This document shows positions 35,727 through 45,003 of a stretch of 64,000 bases of DNA, piece by piece. The translations under genes were made by a program, and so were the position numbers. Below the pieces are notes generated by a model. It searched no databases and was not told where the DNA came from. It worked only from the letters and a program-made list of their open reading frames with translations. Position 1 is the first letter of the stretch. Every line of letters begins with the position of its first letter. This DNA comes from Tsuneonella troitsensis (GTDB lineage: Bacteria; Pseudomonadota; Alphaproteobacteria; Sphingomonadales; Sphingomonadaceae): assembly GCF_001441535.1 (NCBI RefSeq), contig NZ_LMAU01000004.1, positions 1 to 64,000 on the forward strand, read 5' to 3'.

Positions 35727-38027
35727 TCAGAAGCGATTGCTCTTGGGGAAGCCCTGTGGCGGCAACCGACCCGCAGCGCCGCGCGCGACTTTCCATTGCC
35801 AGATGTCGCCCTCGGTGCGCGTGCGCCCGGTTTCGCCACCCATCGCCCAGCTCAGGCCGTCTTCCAGCCTGAACGTGGTCGCGTCCGAAAGGCCGCCGTC
35901 GCGATAGCGCTGCAGGGTAACGCCCTGCCCGCGCCCGAGGATCGGCAATTCCTCGAGATGGAACACCACCAGCTTGCGGTTGTCGCCGACGACCGCGACG
36001 TGATCGTGTTCGGGCGCGATCTCGCGCACGGCCACCACCTTCTGCCCCGGCTTCAGGTTCACGACCTGGCGGCCCTTGCGCGTCTCAGCGAGGAGTTCGT
36101 CGGTCTCGGCGGCGAACCCCTTCCCGCTCGATGCGGCAAGCAGCAACTGGCCCTTGGGTTTGTGCACCAGTGCCGCGACCACCGTCGCCTCGGAATCGAT
36201 GTCGATCATCGTGCGTACCGGCTCGCCGAACCCGCGTGCGCCGGGCAACTTGTCGGCGCCCAGCGTGAAGAAGCGACCGTCGTCGCCGGCCAGCAGGATC
36301 TTGTCGGTCGTCTGCGCGTGGAGCGCATAGGCCGGCCCGTCTCCCTCCTTGAACTTCCAGTCCTGATCGAGCGGCAGATGTCCGCGCGCCGCGCGAATCC
36401 AGCCGCGCTGCGACAGGATGACCGTGACCGGCTCCTTCTCGATCATCGCATCGGGATTGAATTCAACCGTCGGAGCAGCCTCGGCGATGGTCGTGCGCCG
36501 CGCGCCGAGCAGGGTATCGGGTCCGTACTCCTTGCGCAGCGCCTCCAGGTCGCGGCGCAGGCGCGTGCGCTGGCGCGCGGGCGAGCCGAGCAGCTTTTCG
36601 AGTTCCTCCTGCTCCTTCATCAGCGCGTCGCGCTCGCCACGAAGCTCCATCTCCTCGAGCTTGCGCAAGCTGCGCAGCCGCATGTTGAGGATCGCCTCGA
36701 CCTGCCGGTCGGTCAGGTTGAACTCGGCCATCATCAGCGGCTTGGGCTCGTCCTCGGTACGGATGATCTCGATCACCCGATCGAGATTCAGGTAGGCGAC
36801 GATGTAGCCTTCGACGAGCTCGAGACGCCTGGCGATCTGCTCGAGCCGGTGACGGCTGCGGCGCTGCAGGATGTCGATCTGGCTCGCGATCCAGTGGAGC
36901 AGGACCTCCTTCAGCCCCATGACCATCGGTACCCGCCCCACGCCCGCCTGGGCGTCGAGCACGTTGAGGTTGAGGCCGAAGCGCGTTTCCAGATCGGTCA
37001 GCTTGTAGAGCGATTCCTTGAGCAGTTCCGGGTCGACGTTGCGGCTGCGCGGCACGAAGACGATACGGATCGCCTCGTCGCTTTCGTCGCGCACGTCTTC
37101 GAGGATCGGCAGCTTCTTGTCGGCGATCAGCTGCGCGACCTGCTCGATCAGTTTGCCCTTGGCGACCTGGTAGGGAATTTCACTGATGACGAGTTGCCAT
37201 TGCCCGCTGCCCAGCCGCTCGATCCCGGCCAGCCGGTCCGCCTCATCCTTCGCCTCGGCGGCGTGAAATCGCGCCCGCATCCGGAAGCTGCCGCGGCCCG
37301 TCTCGTAAGCGGCTGAGATCGTCGCCGCGCTGTCCACCACAAGCCCGCCGGTGGCGAAGTCTGGTCCGCGAAACAGCTCCATCAGCCGCCCGTGTTCGGC
37401 GTGCGGATTGTCGAGCAGTTCGAGCGATGCGTCGATCACCTCGGCCACGTTGTGGCTCGGGATGTTGGTCGCCATGCCCACCGCGATCCCGCTCGATCCG
37501 TTGGCGAGCAGGTTGGGGAACAGCCCGGGGAAGATTTCCGGCTCTTCCTCCTCCCCGTTATAGGTCGGGATGAAATCGACCGTGCCTTCGTCGAGTCCCT
37601 GCATCAGCAGCATCGCGGTGCGCGTGAGGCGTGCCTCGGTGTAGCGGTAGGCCGCGGCGTTATCGCCGTCGATGTTGCCGAAGTTGCCCTGCCCCTCGAC
37701 CAGCGGATAACGCAGCGCGAAACTCTGTGCGAGGCGGACCATCGCGTCATAGACCGATGCGTCGCCGTGCGGGTGATACTTGCCGATCACGTCGCCGACC
37801 ACGCGGGCGCTTTTCTTGAACGCGTCGGTGGGGTTGAGCTTTAATTGCCGCATCGCCCACAACAGGCGGCGGTGGACCGGCTTCAGTCCGTCGCGCAGGT
37901 CGGGCAACGAGCGGGCGGTGATCGTCGACAGGGCATAGACGAGATACCGCTCAGACAGCGCGCTATCGAACGGGGCGTCGACGATCGCGTCGAACGGGTC
38001 TTTCTCGGCTTCGATGATATCTGCCAT
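35727..38027 (-). CDS. parC: DNA topoisomerase IV subunit A
   Basis: Type IIA topoisomerase breakage-reunion subunit, 766 residues, decatenating daughter chromosomes. LVYALSTITARSLPDLRDGLKPVHRRLLWAMRQL is near 30. The active-site Tyr follows in NAAAYRYTEARLTR near 124, GDASVYDAMVRLAQSF is near 90, and a coiled region (about 420-500) precedes a beta-propeller-like C-terminal domain. The absence of a GyrA-box (QRRGGKG) in the C-terminal part supports ParC over GyrA. Confidence 0.95.
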   Translation of the reverse strand: MADIIEAEKDPFDAIVDAPFDSALSERYLVYALSTITARSLPDLRDGLKPVHRRLLWAMRQLKLNPTDAFKKSARVVGDVIGKYHPHGDASVYDAMVRLAQSFALRYPLVEGQGNFGNIDGDNAAAYRYTEARLTRTAMLLMQGLDEGTVDFIPTYNGEEEEPEIFPGLFPNLLANGSSGIAVGMATNIPSHNVAEVIDASLELLDNPHAEHGRLMELFRGPDFATGGLVVDSAATISAAYETGRGSFRMRARFHAAEAKDEADRLAGIERLGSGQWQLVISEIPYQVAKGKLIEQVAQLIADKKLPILEDVRDESDEAIRIVFVPRSRNVDPELLKESLYKLTDLETRFGLNLNVLDAQAGVGRVPMVMGLKEVLLHWIASQIDILQRRSRHRLEQIARRLELVEGYIVAYLNLDRVIEIIRTEDEPKPLMMAEFNLTDRQVEAILNMRLRSLRKLEEMELRGERDALMKEQEELEKLLGSPARQRTRLRRDLEALRKEYGPDTLLGARRTTIAEAAPTVEFNPDAMIEKEPVTVILSQRGWIRAARGHLPLDQDWKFKEGDGPAYALHAQTTDKILLAGDDGRFFTLGADKLPGARGFGEPVRTMIDIDSEATVVAALVHKPKGQLLLAASSGKGFAAETDELLAETRKGRQVVNLKPGQKVVAVREIAPEHDHVAVVGDNRKLVVFHLEELPILGRGQGVTLQRYRDGGLSDATTFRLEDGLSWAMGGETGRTRTEGDIWQWKVARGAAGRLPPQGFPKSNRF

Positions 38028-38116
38028 GCCGGCGGCCCTAGCAGCGCCACGGCCCGGCGCTCAACGGCGGAACGTCTCGCTATCCCCACGCGTATGGTGG
38101 GCAAAGGAGATCCCCA

Positions 38117-38662
38117 ATGACCAAGCGCGTACTCATTATCGCCACCGACGGCTTCGAGCAGTCGGAACTCGAAAAGCCGAAGGCCAACCTGGAAGCCGCG
38201 GGTTTCGAGACGATCGTCGCCAGCCTCGAGGACGGCGAGATCAAGGGCTGGGACCAGAAGGACTGGGGCCGTTCGGTGAAGGTCGACATGACGGTCGATG
38301 AAGTCAGCGAAGGCGATTACGATGCCCTGCTGCTTCCCGGCGGCCAGATGAACCCCGACATCCTGCGGATGAACGATACGGTCATCGACCTGATCGAGGA
38401 CTTCAACGATGCCGGAAAGCCGATCGCCGCGATCTGCCACGCCCCGTGGCTGCTGATCGAGGCCGATATCGTCGACGGGCGCACCGTCACGGCCTGGCCT
38501 TCGGTTCGGACCGACCTGGAAAATGCGGGCGGCAAGGTCGTGGATCAGGAAGTCGCGATCGACGGCAACCTGATCACGAGCCGCAATCCGGACGACATCC
38601 CTGCCTTCAGCAAGGCGCTGATCGCAATGCTTCAGGACGCGAAGGTCGCCGAAGACGCCTGA
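38117..38662 (+). CDS. DJ-1/PfpI family protein (type 1 glutamine amidotransferase-like)
   Basis: Protein of 181 residues. LIIATDGFEQSELEKPKANLEAAG is near 6, LLLPGGQMNPDILR near 75 and the nucleophile Cys in AICHAPWLLIEA near 105. This is the PfpI/YhbO branch, linked to repair of glycated proteins or protease-like stress functions. SD GGAG lies 8 nt upstream. Ends before a terminator. Confidence 0.93.
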   Translation: MTKRVLIIATDGFEQSELEKPKANLEAAGFETIVASLEDGEIKGWDQKDWGRSVKVDMTVDEVSEGDYDALLLPGGQMNPDILRMNDTVIDLIEDFNDAGKPIAAICHAPWLLIEADIVDGRTVTAWPSVRTDLENAGGKVVDQEVAIDGNLITSRNPDDIPAFSKALIAMLQDAKVAEDA

Positions 38663-38682
38663 GGCTTCGGTTTCGCGACAAT

Positions 38683-38714
38683 GGCCCCGCTGCAAACATG
38701 CGGCGGGGCCGTTT
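38683..38714 (+). terminator. Intrinsic terminator between convergent genes
   Basis: GGCCCCGC (38683-38690) pairs with GCGGGGCC (38703-38710), followed by GTTT. It lies 21 bp past the DJ-1 gene and just before the DUF885 stop on the other strand. Confidence 0.65.
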
Positions 38715-38719
38715 CTGCG

Positions 38720-40570
38720 TCACGCCGCTTTGCGCTCCGCGATCCAGCCGCGGACCCGGCGTTCGAGCAGCGACAGGGGCAGCGACCCGCCGCCGAGCAC
38801 CGCGTCGTGGAAACCGCGAATGTCGAATTTCGCGCCCAGTTCGCGCTCGGCCTCGGCCCGCAGGTCGAGGATTTTGTTCATCCCGATCTTGTAGCTCGTC
38901 GCCTGGCCCGGCCAGACGATGTAGCGCCGTACTTCGTTGCGCACCGTTTCCGCGTTCTGCGGAGAGTTGGCGGTGAAATAGGCGATCGCCTGGTCTTCGG
39001 TCCATCCCTTGGAATGCACGCCGGTGTCGACCACGAGCCTGATAGCGCGCCAGAGTTCCGAGCTCAGGCGACCGAAGTCGGAAATGGGATCGGTGTACGT
39101 CCCCGGCATCTCCTTCGCCAGGCGCTCCGAATAAAGGCCCCAGCCTTCCGAGAACGCGCCGTATCCCACCTGGGTCTGGAACGTCGGCACGCCTTCGAGC
39201 TCCTGCGCGATCGAAATCTGCATGTGGTGGCCCGGCAGGCCTTCGTGATAGGCGATCACCTCGAGCATGTTCTTGGGCATCGCGCTCATGTCGGACAGGT
39301 GCGCGTAATAGACGCCGGGACGCGAACCATCGGGCGTCGCCGCACGGTAATGCTGCGCCCCTCCGGCCTGCTCGCGGAACGGTTCGACCCGCTTCACCTC
39401 CAGCGCGGCCTTCGGCAGCAGGCCGAAGTATTGCGGCAGCTTGCTTTCGATGTTGTCGATCGCCGCGGTTGCCGCGTCGATATAGGCCTTCGCCCCCTCC
39501 TCGCCCTGCGGATAATAGTTCGCCGGATCGGTCTTCACGTGCTCGAAGAAGGCCTTCAGATCGCCTTCGAAGCCCACCTTGTCCTTGATCGCCTCCATCT
39601 CGGCATGAATGCGCTTCACGTCGTCGAGGCCGATCTGGTGGACCTGTTCGGGGGTGAGGTCGGTTGTCGTCGAGGCGGCGAGGCGGTGGGCGTAATAGGC
39701 CTGGCCGTTCGGCAACGCGCCGACCCCGGTCGCCACCTTGGCGGCATTGGGCTTGTCGGCGGTCATGAAGTTCACCAGCCGGTCGTAACCCGCCTTGTAG
39801 CCGCCCTTGAGCGCGGCCTCGAGTTGGCCGCGCATCGCATCGCCTTCGGCCGCTGTGATCGTCCCGGCTTCGACCAGCTTGGCGATCTTGGCCTTGCCGT
39901 CCTGCCAGATGGCATTGTCCGCGCCGCCGTCGAACGGAGCGCCGGACTTCAGCTTCGTCGCCTCGGCGATCACGAAGTCATAGGCGAAATAGGGCGGGCG
40001 CACCCCATTCGCCGCGCGCGGCTCGGCGATGTCGACCAGTTGCCCGATGGCCCGGCCGATACCGCCGACGCGCGAGATGTAATCGCGCATGTCCTGCGCC
40101 GTATCGACCCGATGCTGCGAGATCAGCGACGTGGGCAGGAACACGTGGATGCCCTGCATCTGCGTGAACACGTAGCCGCTGTCGCGCCACTCGGCGGCCT
40201 TCGCGGCCTGCTCGTACTCGTACTTCCACAAGTCGTACGAGAGTTTGTCGGCTGCGTTGAGGCTGGCGTAATCGAACGTCCGCTCCATCTCTTCCACGCT
40301 CGCCTTCGCCCAGGCGAGATCCTTGTCCTGCGCCGCGAGCGAGAGATCGTCGATCTCGCCGTAGCGTTCCTTGCGGCCAAGGCTCGTAAGACGGAGCGGG
40401 CTGTCGAGTATCTGCTCCTCGTACTTCGCTTCGAACCATGCGCGCAGCGCGGCATTGTTCGGTACAGAAGCCGCTTGCGCCGCAGTGTCCTGCGCAAAGG
40501 CGGGAATTGCGGGTGCCATGACCGCGACCGGCGCGGCGGCAAGCAAAAGGGCATAGGCAAAACGCATCAA
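38720..40570 (-). CDS. Exported DUF885 protein, peptidase-like
   Basis: Protein of 616 residues with a signal peptide (MMRFAYALLLAAAPVAVMAP, cleavage near FAQ at about 27). The mature part is largely helical and contains AYHEGLPGHHMQISIAQEL, a HExxPGHH pattern typical of DUF885 and reminiscent of zinc carboxypeptidases such as M32. It is probably a periplasmic peptidase; the substrate is unknown. Confidence 0.9.
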   Translation of the reverse strand: MMRFAYALLLAAAPVAVMAPAIPAFAQDTAAQAASVPNNAALRAWFEAKYEEQILDSPLRLTSLGRKERYGEIDDLSLAAQDKDLAWAKASVEEMERTFDYASLNAADKLSYDLWKYEYEQAAKAAEWRDSGYVFTQMQGIHVFLPTSLISQHRVDTAQDMRDYISRVGGIGRAIGQLVDIAEPRAANGVRPPYFAYDFVIAEATKLKSGAPFDGGADNAIWQDGKAKIAKLVEAGTITAAEGDAMRGQLEAALKGGYKAGYDRLVNFMTADKPNAAKVATGVGALPNGQAYYAHRLAASTTTDLTPEQVHQIGLDDVKRIHAEMEAIKDKVGFEGDLKAFFEHVKTDPANYYPQGEEGAKAYIDAATAAIDNIESKLPQYFGLLPKAALEVKRVEPFREQAGGAQHYRAATPDGSRPGVYYAHLSDMSAMPKNMLEVIAYHEGLPGHHMQISIAQELEGVPTFQTQVGYGAFSEGWGLYSERLAKEMPGTYTDPISDFGRLSSELWRAIRLVVDTGVHSKGWTEDQAIAYFTANSPQNAETVRNEVRRYIVWPGQATSYKIGMNKILDLRAEAERELGAKFDIRGFHDAVLGGGSLPLSLLERRVRGWIAERKAA

Positions 40571-40668
40571 TTCTCTCCCGGTATTCTGAACTCCGTGTCG
40601 GCTCGCTACCGCAGCAAGCCCGGCGGACCAATTCCAATCGACCGACTACCCACCGAGCCGGACCAACA

Positions 40669-40998
40669 TCAGCGGCGCATGTCGTAGCTTTCGGACGGGA
40701 CCGTGACCGCAAGGCCATCAAGCGACACGTTCAGGTCGATCTGACAGGCAAGACGGCTGGTGCGGCAGGCTCCGGCAGCGAGGTCGAGCATGTCCTCTTC
40801 CTCCTCGCTGGCGCGCGGCAGACGATCGAACCATTCGGGCGCCACGATCACGTGGCAGGTGGAACAGGCCATCTGTCCCTCGCAGGTGCCCTCAAGCGGC
40901 AAGCCTTTAGCTTGACCCAGACGCAGCAGGTTGTCGCCAGGCTCTGCCTCGGCCTCGACGACGGTTCCGCGCGGATCGGTGAAGGAAACCCTGATCAT
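40669..40998 (-). CDS. Adrenodoxin-type 2Fe-2S ferredoxin
   Basis: Protein of 109 residues. The cluster cysteines are in CEGQMACSTCH (Cys-x5-Cys-x2-Cys) and the fourth in RTSRLACQIDL. This vertebrate-type pattern occurs in Isc ferredoxins and P450 or Rieske partners. The ATG at 40998 overlaps the stop of the cysteine desulfurase gene, so a role in Fe-S cluster assembly is the likely reading. Confidence 0.93.
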   Translation of the reverse strand: MIRVSFTDPRGTVVEAEAEPGDNLLRLGQAKGLPLEGTCEGQMACSTCHVIVAPEWFDRLPRASEEEEDMLDLAAGACRTSRLACQIDLNVSLDGLAVTVPSESYDMRR

Positions 40999-42068
40999 GC
41001 CGGGATACCTTGTGCCGCGGCGGCGGCGTTAATCAAGGCCGCAGCCTCCTTGATCTCGCCGACCGTGGTATAGCGGCCGAAGCCGAGACGGATCGAACTC
41101 TTGGCTTGGGCGTCGGACAGACCGATGGCCCTGAGAACGTGGCTCGGCCGCCCCGATCCGCTCGCGCAGGCGGACCCGGCGGAGAACATGATCGACCGGC
41201 AATCGCTCATCAGGCGAGCGACGTCGAGGCCGTCGAGCCGCACGTTGAGATTGCCGAACCACCGCCTCGATGCGCTACCGTTGAGGTCCCAGTGCGCAAA
41301 CAGTTCCGCCGCCCTGTCCCACAAGCCGTTGATGTGTTCGGCATCGGCGGCCATCTGATCCTTGGCCAAGGCTGCTGCCGCACCCATACCGGCGACGAGC
41401 GCGGGGCTGACGGTGCCCGATCGCAGCCCGAACTCCTGCCCGCCGCCCGTCTGGACCTCGGCGATGTCCACACCGTCGCGCACCCAAAGCGCGCCCACGC
41501 CCTTGGGTCCGTAGAGCTTGTGCGCGCTGATCGCGATGAGGTCGGCTCCCGTCACGTCTATCTTGCCGTATGCCTGCACGGCGTCGCAGAGGAACAGGGC
41601 CCCTGCGGCTTTCGCCCTGCGCTGCCATGCGAGGGTGGGCTGAATCGTGCCGATCTCGTTGTTGACCTGCATCACTGCAACAAGCCGCGTGCCGGCGGGC
41701 AACGGCTGTTCCGGATCGCAGATCCCCTCGCCATCGACCGCCAGGCGATGGGCGCCGGGCGCGGTATCCAGCACCGCCGCGTGCTCGATCGCGGACACAG
41801 CGACATTGCCCGGACCGCCGGTCCCCCGGATCGCGAGGTTGATCGCCTCGGTCGCGCCCGAGGTGAACACGACCCGGCCACCCGGCGGCATCAGCGCCGC
41901 GACCTGATCGCGCGCAAGTTCGACAGCGGCCTTTGCCATGCGGCCCATGCGGTGGGCCGAGTGCGGGTTGCCGAACCCGTCGCCGCCGGGGCCATCGAGC
42001 CAGCGCAGCATGGCCTCGCGCGCTTCGGGCGCAAGCGGCGTCGTCGCCTGGTAGTCGAGGTAGATCAT
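40995..42068 (-). CDS. Cysteine desulfurase, second copy
   Basis: PLP enzyme of 357 residues (aminotransferase class V, NifS/IscS-like). YLDYQATTPLAPEA opens the protein, PLP Lys is in AISAHKLYGPKGVG and the catalytic Cys in SAGSACASGSGRPSHVL. It mobilises sulfur from cysteine as persulfide. ATG 42068 overlaps the stop of the first desulfurase (ATGA) and the stop overlaps the ferredoxin start. Much longer upstream frame ignored as read-through of the neighbour. Confidence 0.93.
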   Translation of the reverse strand: MIYLDYQATTPLAPEAREAMLRWLDGPGGDGFGNPHSAHRMGRMAKAAVELARDQVAALMPPGGRVVFTSGATEAINLAIRGTGGPGNVAVSAIEHAAVLDTAPGAHRLAVDGEGICDPEQPLPAGTRLVAVMQVNNEIGTIQPTLAWQRRAKAAGALFLCDAVQAYGKIDVTGADLIAISAHKLYGPKGVGALWVRDGVDIAEVQTGGGQEFGLRSGTVSPALVAGMGAAAALAKDQMAADAEHINGLWDRAAELFAHWDLNGSASRRWFGNLNVRLDGLDVARLMSDCRSIMFSAGSACASGSGRPSHVLRAIGLSDAQAKSSIRLGFGRYTTVGEIKEAAALINAAAAAQGIPA

Positions 42069-43165
42069 CCCGCCTGCCGTGCCATATCCAGCCAGACCTC
42101 GCAAAACCGCTCGACCTCCTGGCGCGTGGTGGTCCAGCCGAAACTGACGCGGATCGTGCGGTCGGCAAGCTCGTCGGGTAGGCCCATCGCGGTCAGGACA
42201 TGGCTGCGCTTCATCGTGCCCGACGAGCACGCCGATCCCTGGCTGACGGCGATACCCGCCATGTCGAACCGCATGAGCTGGGCCTGCGCCGAGATACCCG
42301 GCATCGCGATCGCGCGGATATAGGGCGTGGGGTCGGACAGGCGATCCGACAGCCACTCGCCGCCAAGCGCCCTCACCTCGCTCGCGAAGCTATCGAGCGG
42401 TTCGATCACGCCGGGGTCGACATAGGGATCGCCGCACGCTTCGAGCGCGGCCGCCATCGCGAGCACGCCCGGAAGGTTCTCGGTCCCCCGACGGTATCCG
42501 CGTTCCTGCCCGCCCGACGGGTGCAGCATCGCATAATCCTTCACCAGCAAGGCCCCCACGCCCACCGGCCCGCCGAACTTGTGCGCGGACACGATCGCGA
42601 GGTCGGCCATTTGCGGGATCGCGAACTTGCCCGCGCTCTGCGCGCAGTCGATCAGCAGCAGGCCGCCGTTGTCGTGGACGACCTCGGCCGCAAAGCCGAT
42701 GTGCTGGCGGTTGCCCGTTTCCGAATTGACGTGCTGGACCGCGACCAGCGAGCGGTTTTCCGGATCGTCGACCAGCAGGTCCGACGGGCGGCTTTCGGCC
42801 GACAGTGCCCGAAGGTCGGCGGCCCCGTCCGGACGCACCGGCAATGTCCATTCCGGACGATCGCCGCGCAGGACGGCATCGTGCTCCACCGCGCTGGCGA
42901 TGTCGTGGACGGCGTTTGCGGCATCGAGCGCCAGTTCGGCCGCCTCGCTCGCGCCCGATGTGAAGATGACTTCCCCCGACCATCCGAGCGACGCCTTGAT
43001 CCGCTCGCGCGCATCCTCGAGCGCGGCGCGCGCCCTGCGTCCTTCGCCATGCGGGCTCGACGGATTGGCCCACAGCGCAAAGCCTTCCTCCATCGCCGCG
43101 CGCGCCTGCGGTCGCAGCGGAGTGGTGGCTGCGTGGTCGAGATAGATGCGGGGGATGTTCGTCAC
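42065..43165 (-). CDS. Cysteine desulfurase, first copy
   Basis: PLP enzyme of about 366 residues, class V. IYLDHAATTPLRPQARAAM opens it, PLP Lys is in VSAHKFGGPVGVGAL and the catalytic Cys in SQGSACSSGTMKRSHVL. It is similar to but distinct from its neighbour, so a duplication followed by specialisation is likely. The start is uncertain: GTG at 43165 puts IYLDH close to the N terminus, while GTG 43186 and ATG 43204 are also in frame. First gene of the desulfurase-desulfurase-ferredoxin operon. Confidence 0.9.
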   Translation of the reverse strand: MTNIPRIYLDHAATTPLRPQARAAMEEGFALWANPSSPHGEGRRARAALEDARERIKASLGWSGEVIFTSGASEAAELALDAANAVHDIASAVEHDAVLRGDRPEWTLPVRPDGAADLRALSAESRPSDLLVDDPENRSLVAVQHVNSETGNRQHIGFAAEVVHDNGGLLLIDCAQSAGKFAIPQMADLAIVSAHKFGGPVGVGALLVKDYAMLHPSGGQERGYRRGTENLPGVLAMAAALEACGDPYVDPGVIEPLDSFASEVRALGGEWLSDRLSDPTPYIRAIAMPGISAQAQLMRFDMAGIAVSQGSACSSGTMKRSHVLTAMGLPDELADRTIRVSFGWTTTRQEVERFCEVWLDMARQAG

Positions 43166-43209
43166 GATTGCGGTTTTCGCCTTCACGCCTATATAGCCGC
43201 CCACCCGTG

Positions 43210-43225
43210 GGGCACCAGCGTGCCC
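43210..43225. promoter_or_regulatory. Inverted repeat in the divergent desulfurase/hydrolase gap
   Basis: GGGCAC (43210-43215), CAGC, GTGCCC (43220-43225): a perfect 6-bp dyad midway between divergent starts. It could be an operator or only a GC-rich hairpin. Confidence 0.3.
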
Positions 43226-43254
43226 GACGCAAACCGTTCCGATAAGGCGATTTC

Positions 43255-43911
43255 ATGCCCTCAGTGATCTTCCCCGGCCCCGAAGGCCGCCTCGAAGGCC
43301 GTTTCAGCCCCGGACCGCGTCCGCGCGCGCCGGTCGCGATGATCCTCCACCCGCACCCGCACGGCGGGGGCACGATGAACGACCGGATCGTCCAGCGGCT
43401 CTACAAGACCTTCGTCGATCGCGGCTTTGCCGTCCTGCGGTTCAACTTCCGCGGGGTCGGCCGCAGCCAGGGCAGCTTCGACAACGGAGTGGGCGAATTG
43501 TCCGATGCGGCATCGGCGCTCGACTGGGTGCAGTCGGTCCACCCCGAAGCGCAGACGACCTGGGTCGCGGGCGTCAGCTTCGGCGCGCTGATCGGGATGC
43601 AGCTGCTGATGCGGCGCCCCGAGGTTCGCGGGTTCATTTCGGTATCGGCTCCGGCGAACATGTACGACTTCACGTTCCTCGCCCCGTGCCCGGCGAGCGG
43701 CATCTTCGTGCACGGCGCGCAGGATACCGTCGTGCAGCCGAGTTCGGTCGGCAAGCTGGTCGAGAAGCTGCGCACGCAGAAGCACATCACGATTCACCAC
43801 GACGAGATTCCGCGGGCGAACCATTTCTTCGAGCACGAGCTGGAAGACATGATGCTTTCGGTCGACAAATACCTCGACTTCCGCCTTTCGCCGGACTGCC
43901 CGATCCGCTGA
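43255..43911 (+). CDS. Small alpha/beta hydrolase
   Basis: Protein of 218 residues. ILHPHPHGGGTMNDRIV near 30 is the oxyanion segment of this family, LRFNFRGVGRSQGSFDNG follows, the nucleophile Ser is in AGVSFGALIG, the acidic residue in HGAQDTVV and His in RANHFFEHELE. Members of this short group often sit beside cysteine desulfurase and Fe-S genes, but their substrate is not known. SD AAGGCGA lies upstream. Confidence 0.88.
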   Translation: MPSVIFPGPEGRLEGRFSPGPRPRAPVAMILHPHPHGGGTMNDRIVQRLYKTFVDRGFAVLRFNFRGVGRSQGSFDNGVGELSDAASALDWVQSVHPEAQTTWVAGVSFGALIGMQLLMRRPEVRGFISVSAPANMYDFTFLAPCPASGIFVHGAQDTVVQPSSVGKLVEKLRTQKHITIHHDEIPRANHFFEHELEDMMLSVDKYLDFRLSPDCPIR

Positions 43912-43965
43912 TACCGTTCATTCGGTAGCCGGAAGCAACGCGAAAGCGCTTGCTGCGGATATGTG

Positions 43966-43977
43966 ATGTTGTAACAT
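43966..43977. promoter_or_regulatory. Palindromic site upstream of the TonB gene
   Basis: ATGTT-GT-AACAT, a 5-bp dyad with a 2-nt centre, lies 22 bp before the TonB ATG. Form and position recall Fur/Zur-type metal-uptake operators. The match is short, so the regulator is a guess. Confidence 0.35.
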
Positions 43978-43999
43978 TGCGGCCGAGAGGAGAGCCGCA

Positions 44000-44671
44000 A
44001 TGGCCTATTTGCAACATCGGAGTTGGAAGGATCGCCCCGGAGCCGTGGTCGGCGTCGTCGCGATCCATGCCGTCATTGGATACGCGCTCGTCACCGGGCT
44101 GAACTTTACCCAGATCGTGGAGCGGGTGAAGAATCCGCAGGCCATCGACGTAGTCGTCCCGCTTCCGCCCCCTCCCCCGACGCCGCCACAACCGGACGCT
44201 CGCGCCGACGAAGCGGTCGTCGACAAACCCGTTGTCGCGCCGAAGCCGATCATCGACGTCAATCCGATCGAGCCCAACATCGATACCACTCCGGTCATCA
44301 TTCCGACGCCGGACACCACGCCTTACGTTGCCCCACGACCGACGCCCAGCACAACACCGGCCGGGCCGTCGTTCAATCCGGTCGCCGCCAAGCCTCGCGG
44401 CAATCCGGGCACCTGGGTCACGGTAGACGACTACCGAACCAGCTGGATCAACCGCGAAATGGTAGGCACAGCGCGCTTTCGCCTCGAAGTCGCCTCCAGC
44501 GGGCGCGTTCAGAACTGCACGATCACCGCCTCCAGCGGCCACGCCGAGCTGGACCGGGCGACCTGCAGCCTCGTCACCCAGCGGGCACGGTTCGAACCCG
44601 CGAAGGACGGGACCGGGGCAAGCGTTACAGGCAGTTACGTGAGTTCGGTTCGCTGGGAATTGCCCGAATAG
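44000..44671 (+). CDS. TonB-family energy transducer
   Basis: Protein of 223 residues: short cytoplasmic start, one membrane helix (about 14-33), a long Pro-rich periplasmic linker (about 52-135, with PLPPPPPTPPQP), and a C-terminal TonB domain from WVTVDDYRTSWINREMVGTARFRL to the end. It transmits proton-motive force to outer-membrane TonB-dependent receptors. exbB and exbD are not adjacent. SD GAGGAG precedes the ATG. Confidence 0.92.
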   Translation: MAYLQHRSWKDRPGAVVGVVAIHAVIGYALVTGLNFTQIVERVKNPQAIDVVVPLPPPPPTPPQPDARADEAVVDKPVVAPKPIIDVNPIEPNIDTTPVIIPTPDTTPYVAPRPTPSTTPAGPSFNPVAAKPRGNPGTWVTVDDYRTSWINREMVGTARFRLEVASSGRVQNCTITASSGHAELDRATCSLVTQRARFEPAKDGTGASVTGSYVSSVRWELPE

Positions 44672-44692
44672 ATCCTTGCCGGACGAACCGAC

Positions 44693-44896
44693 CTATCGAT
44701 CCGCGACCTGCCCGATCGGCGAGCGCCCCTCGCTGTCGGGCAAGGTCCAGATCGCCACGTTCACGACCGCGATTCCCGCCAGAACGAGCATCAGCATCGC
44801 CTGCCGCCGCATGCCGGGACGGTTCCACAACCAGATTGCGCCCCCGACAAGGGCAAAGGTGGCAAGCACGAGCACCGAAAGGACCGTCGAAAGCAT
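44693..44896 (-). CDS. Small membrane protein of unknown function
   Basis: 67 residues with two predicted membrane helices (about 4-25 and 34-52) separated by a short basic loop (NRPGMRRQ). It converges with the TonB gene. Codon use and hydrophobic pattern are convincing, but the ribosome site is weak and no family name can be given. Confidence 0.6.
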   Translation of the reverse strand: MLSTVLSVLVLATFALVGGAIWLWNRPGMRRQAMLMLVLAGIAVVNVAIWTLPDSEGRSPIGQVADR

Positions 44897-45003
44897 TGCA
44901 TCGCCATAAACGTGATCGCGATTGCGGAACAGCCTGCACTGGTGGCAGTTTCCTCATCACGCGGGCGGACGAGTCGCCCGCTGACTAGCGACGGGAGCCA
45001 TGC

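Noticed and set aside
38681-40687. 668-codon + strand open frame
   Set aside because: Antisense shadow of the DUF885 gene, which has a signal peptide and a HExxPGHH motif.
40995-42356. Extended second cysteine desulfurase from 42356
   Set aside because: The added 96 residues overlap the first desulfurase in another frame; YLDYQATT immediately after ATG 42068 is the family start.
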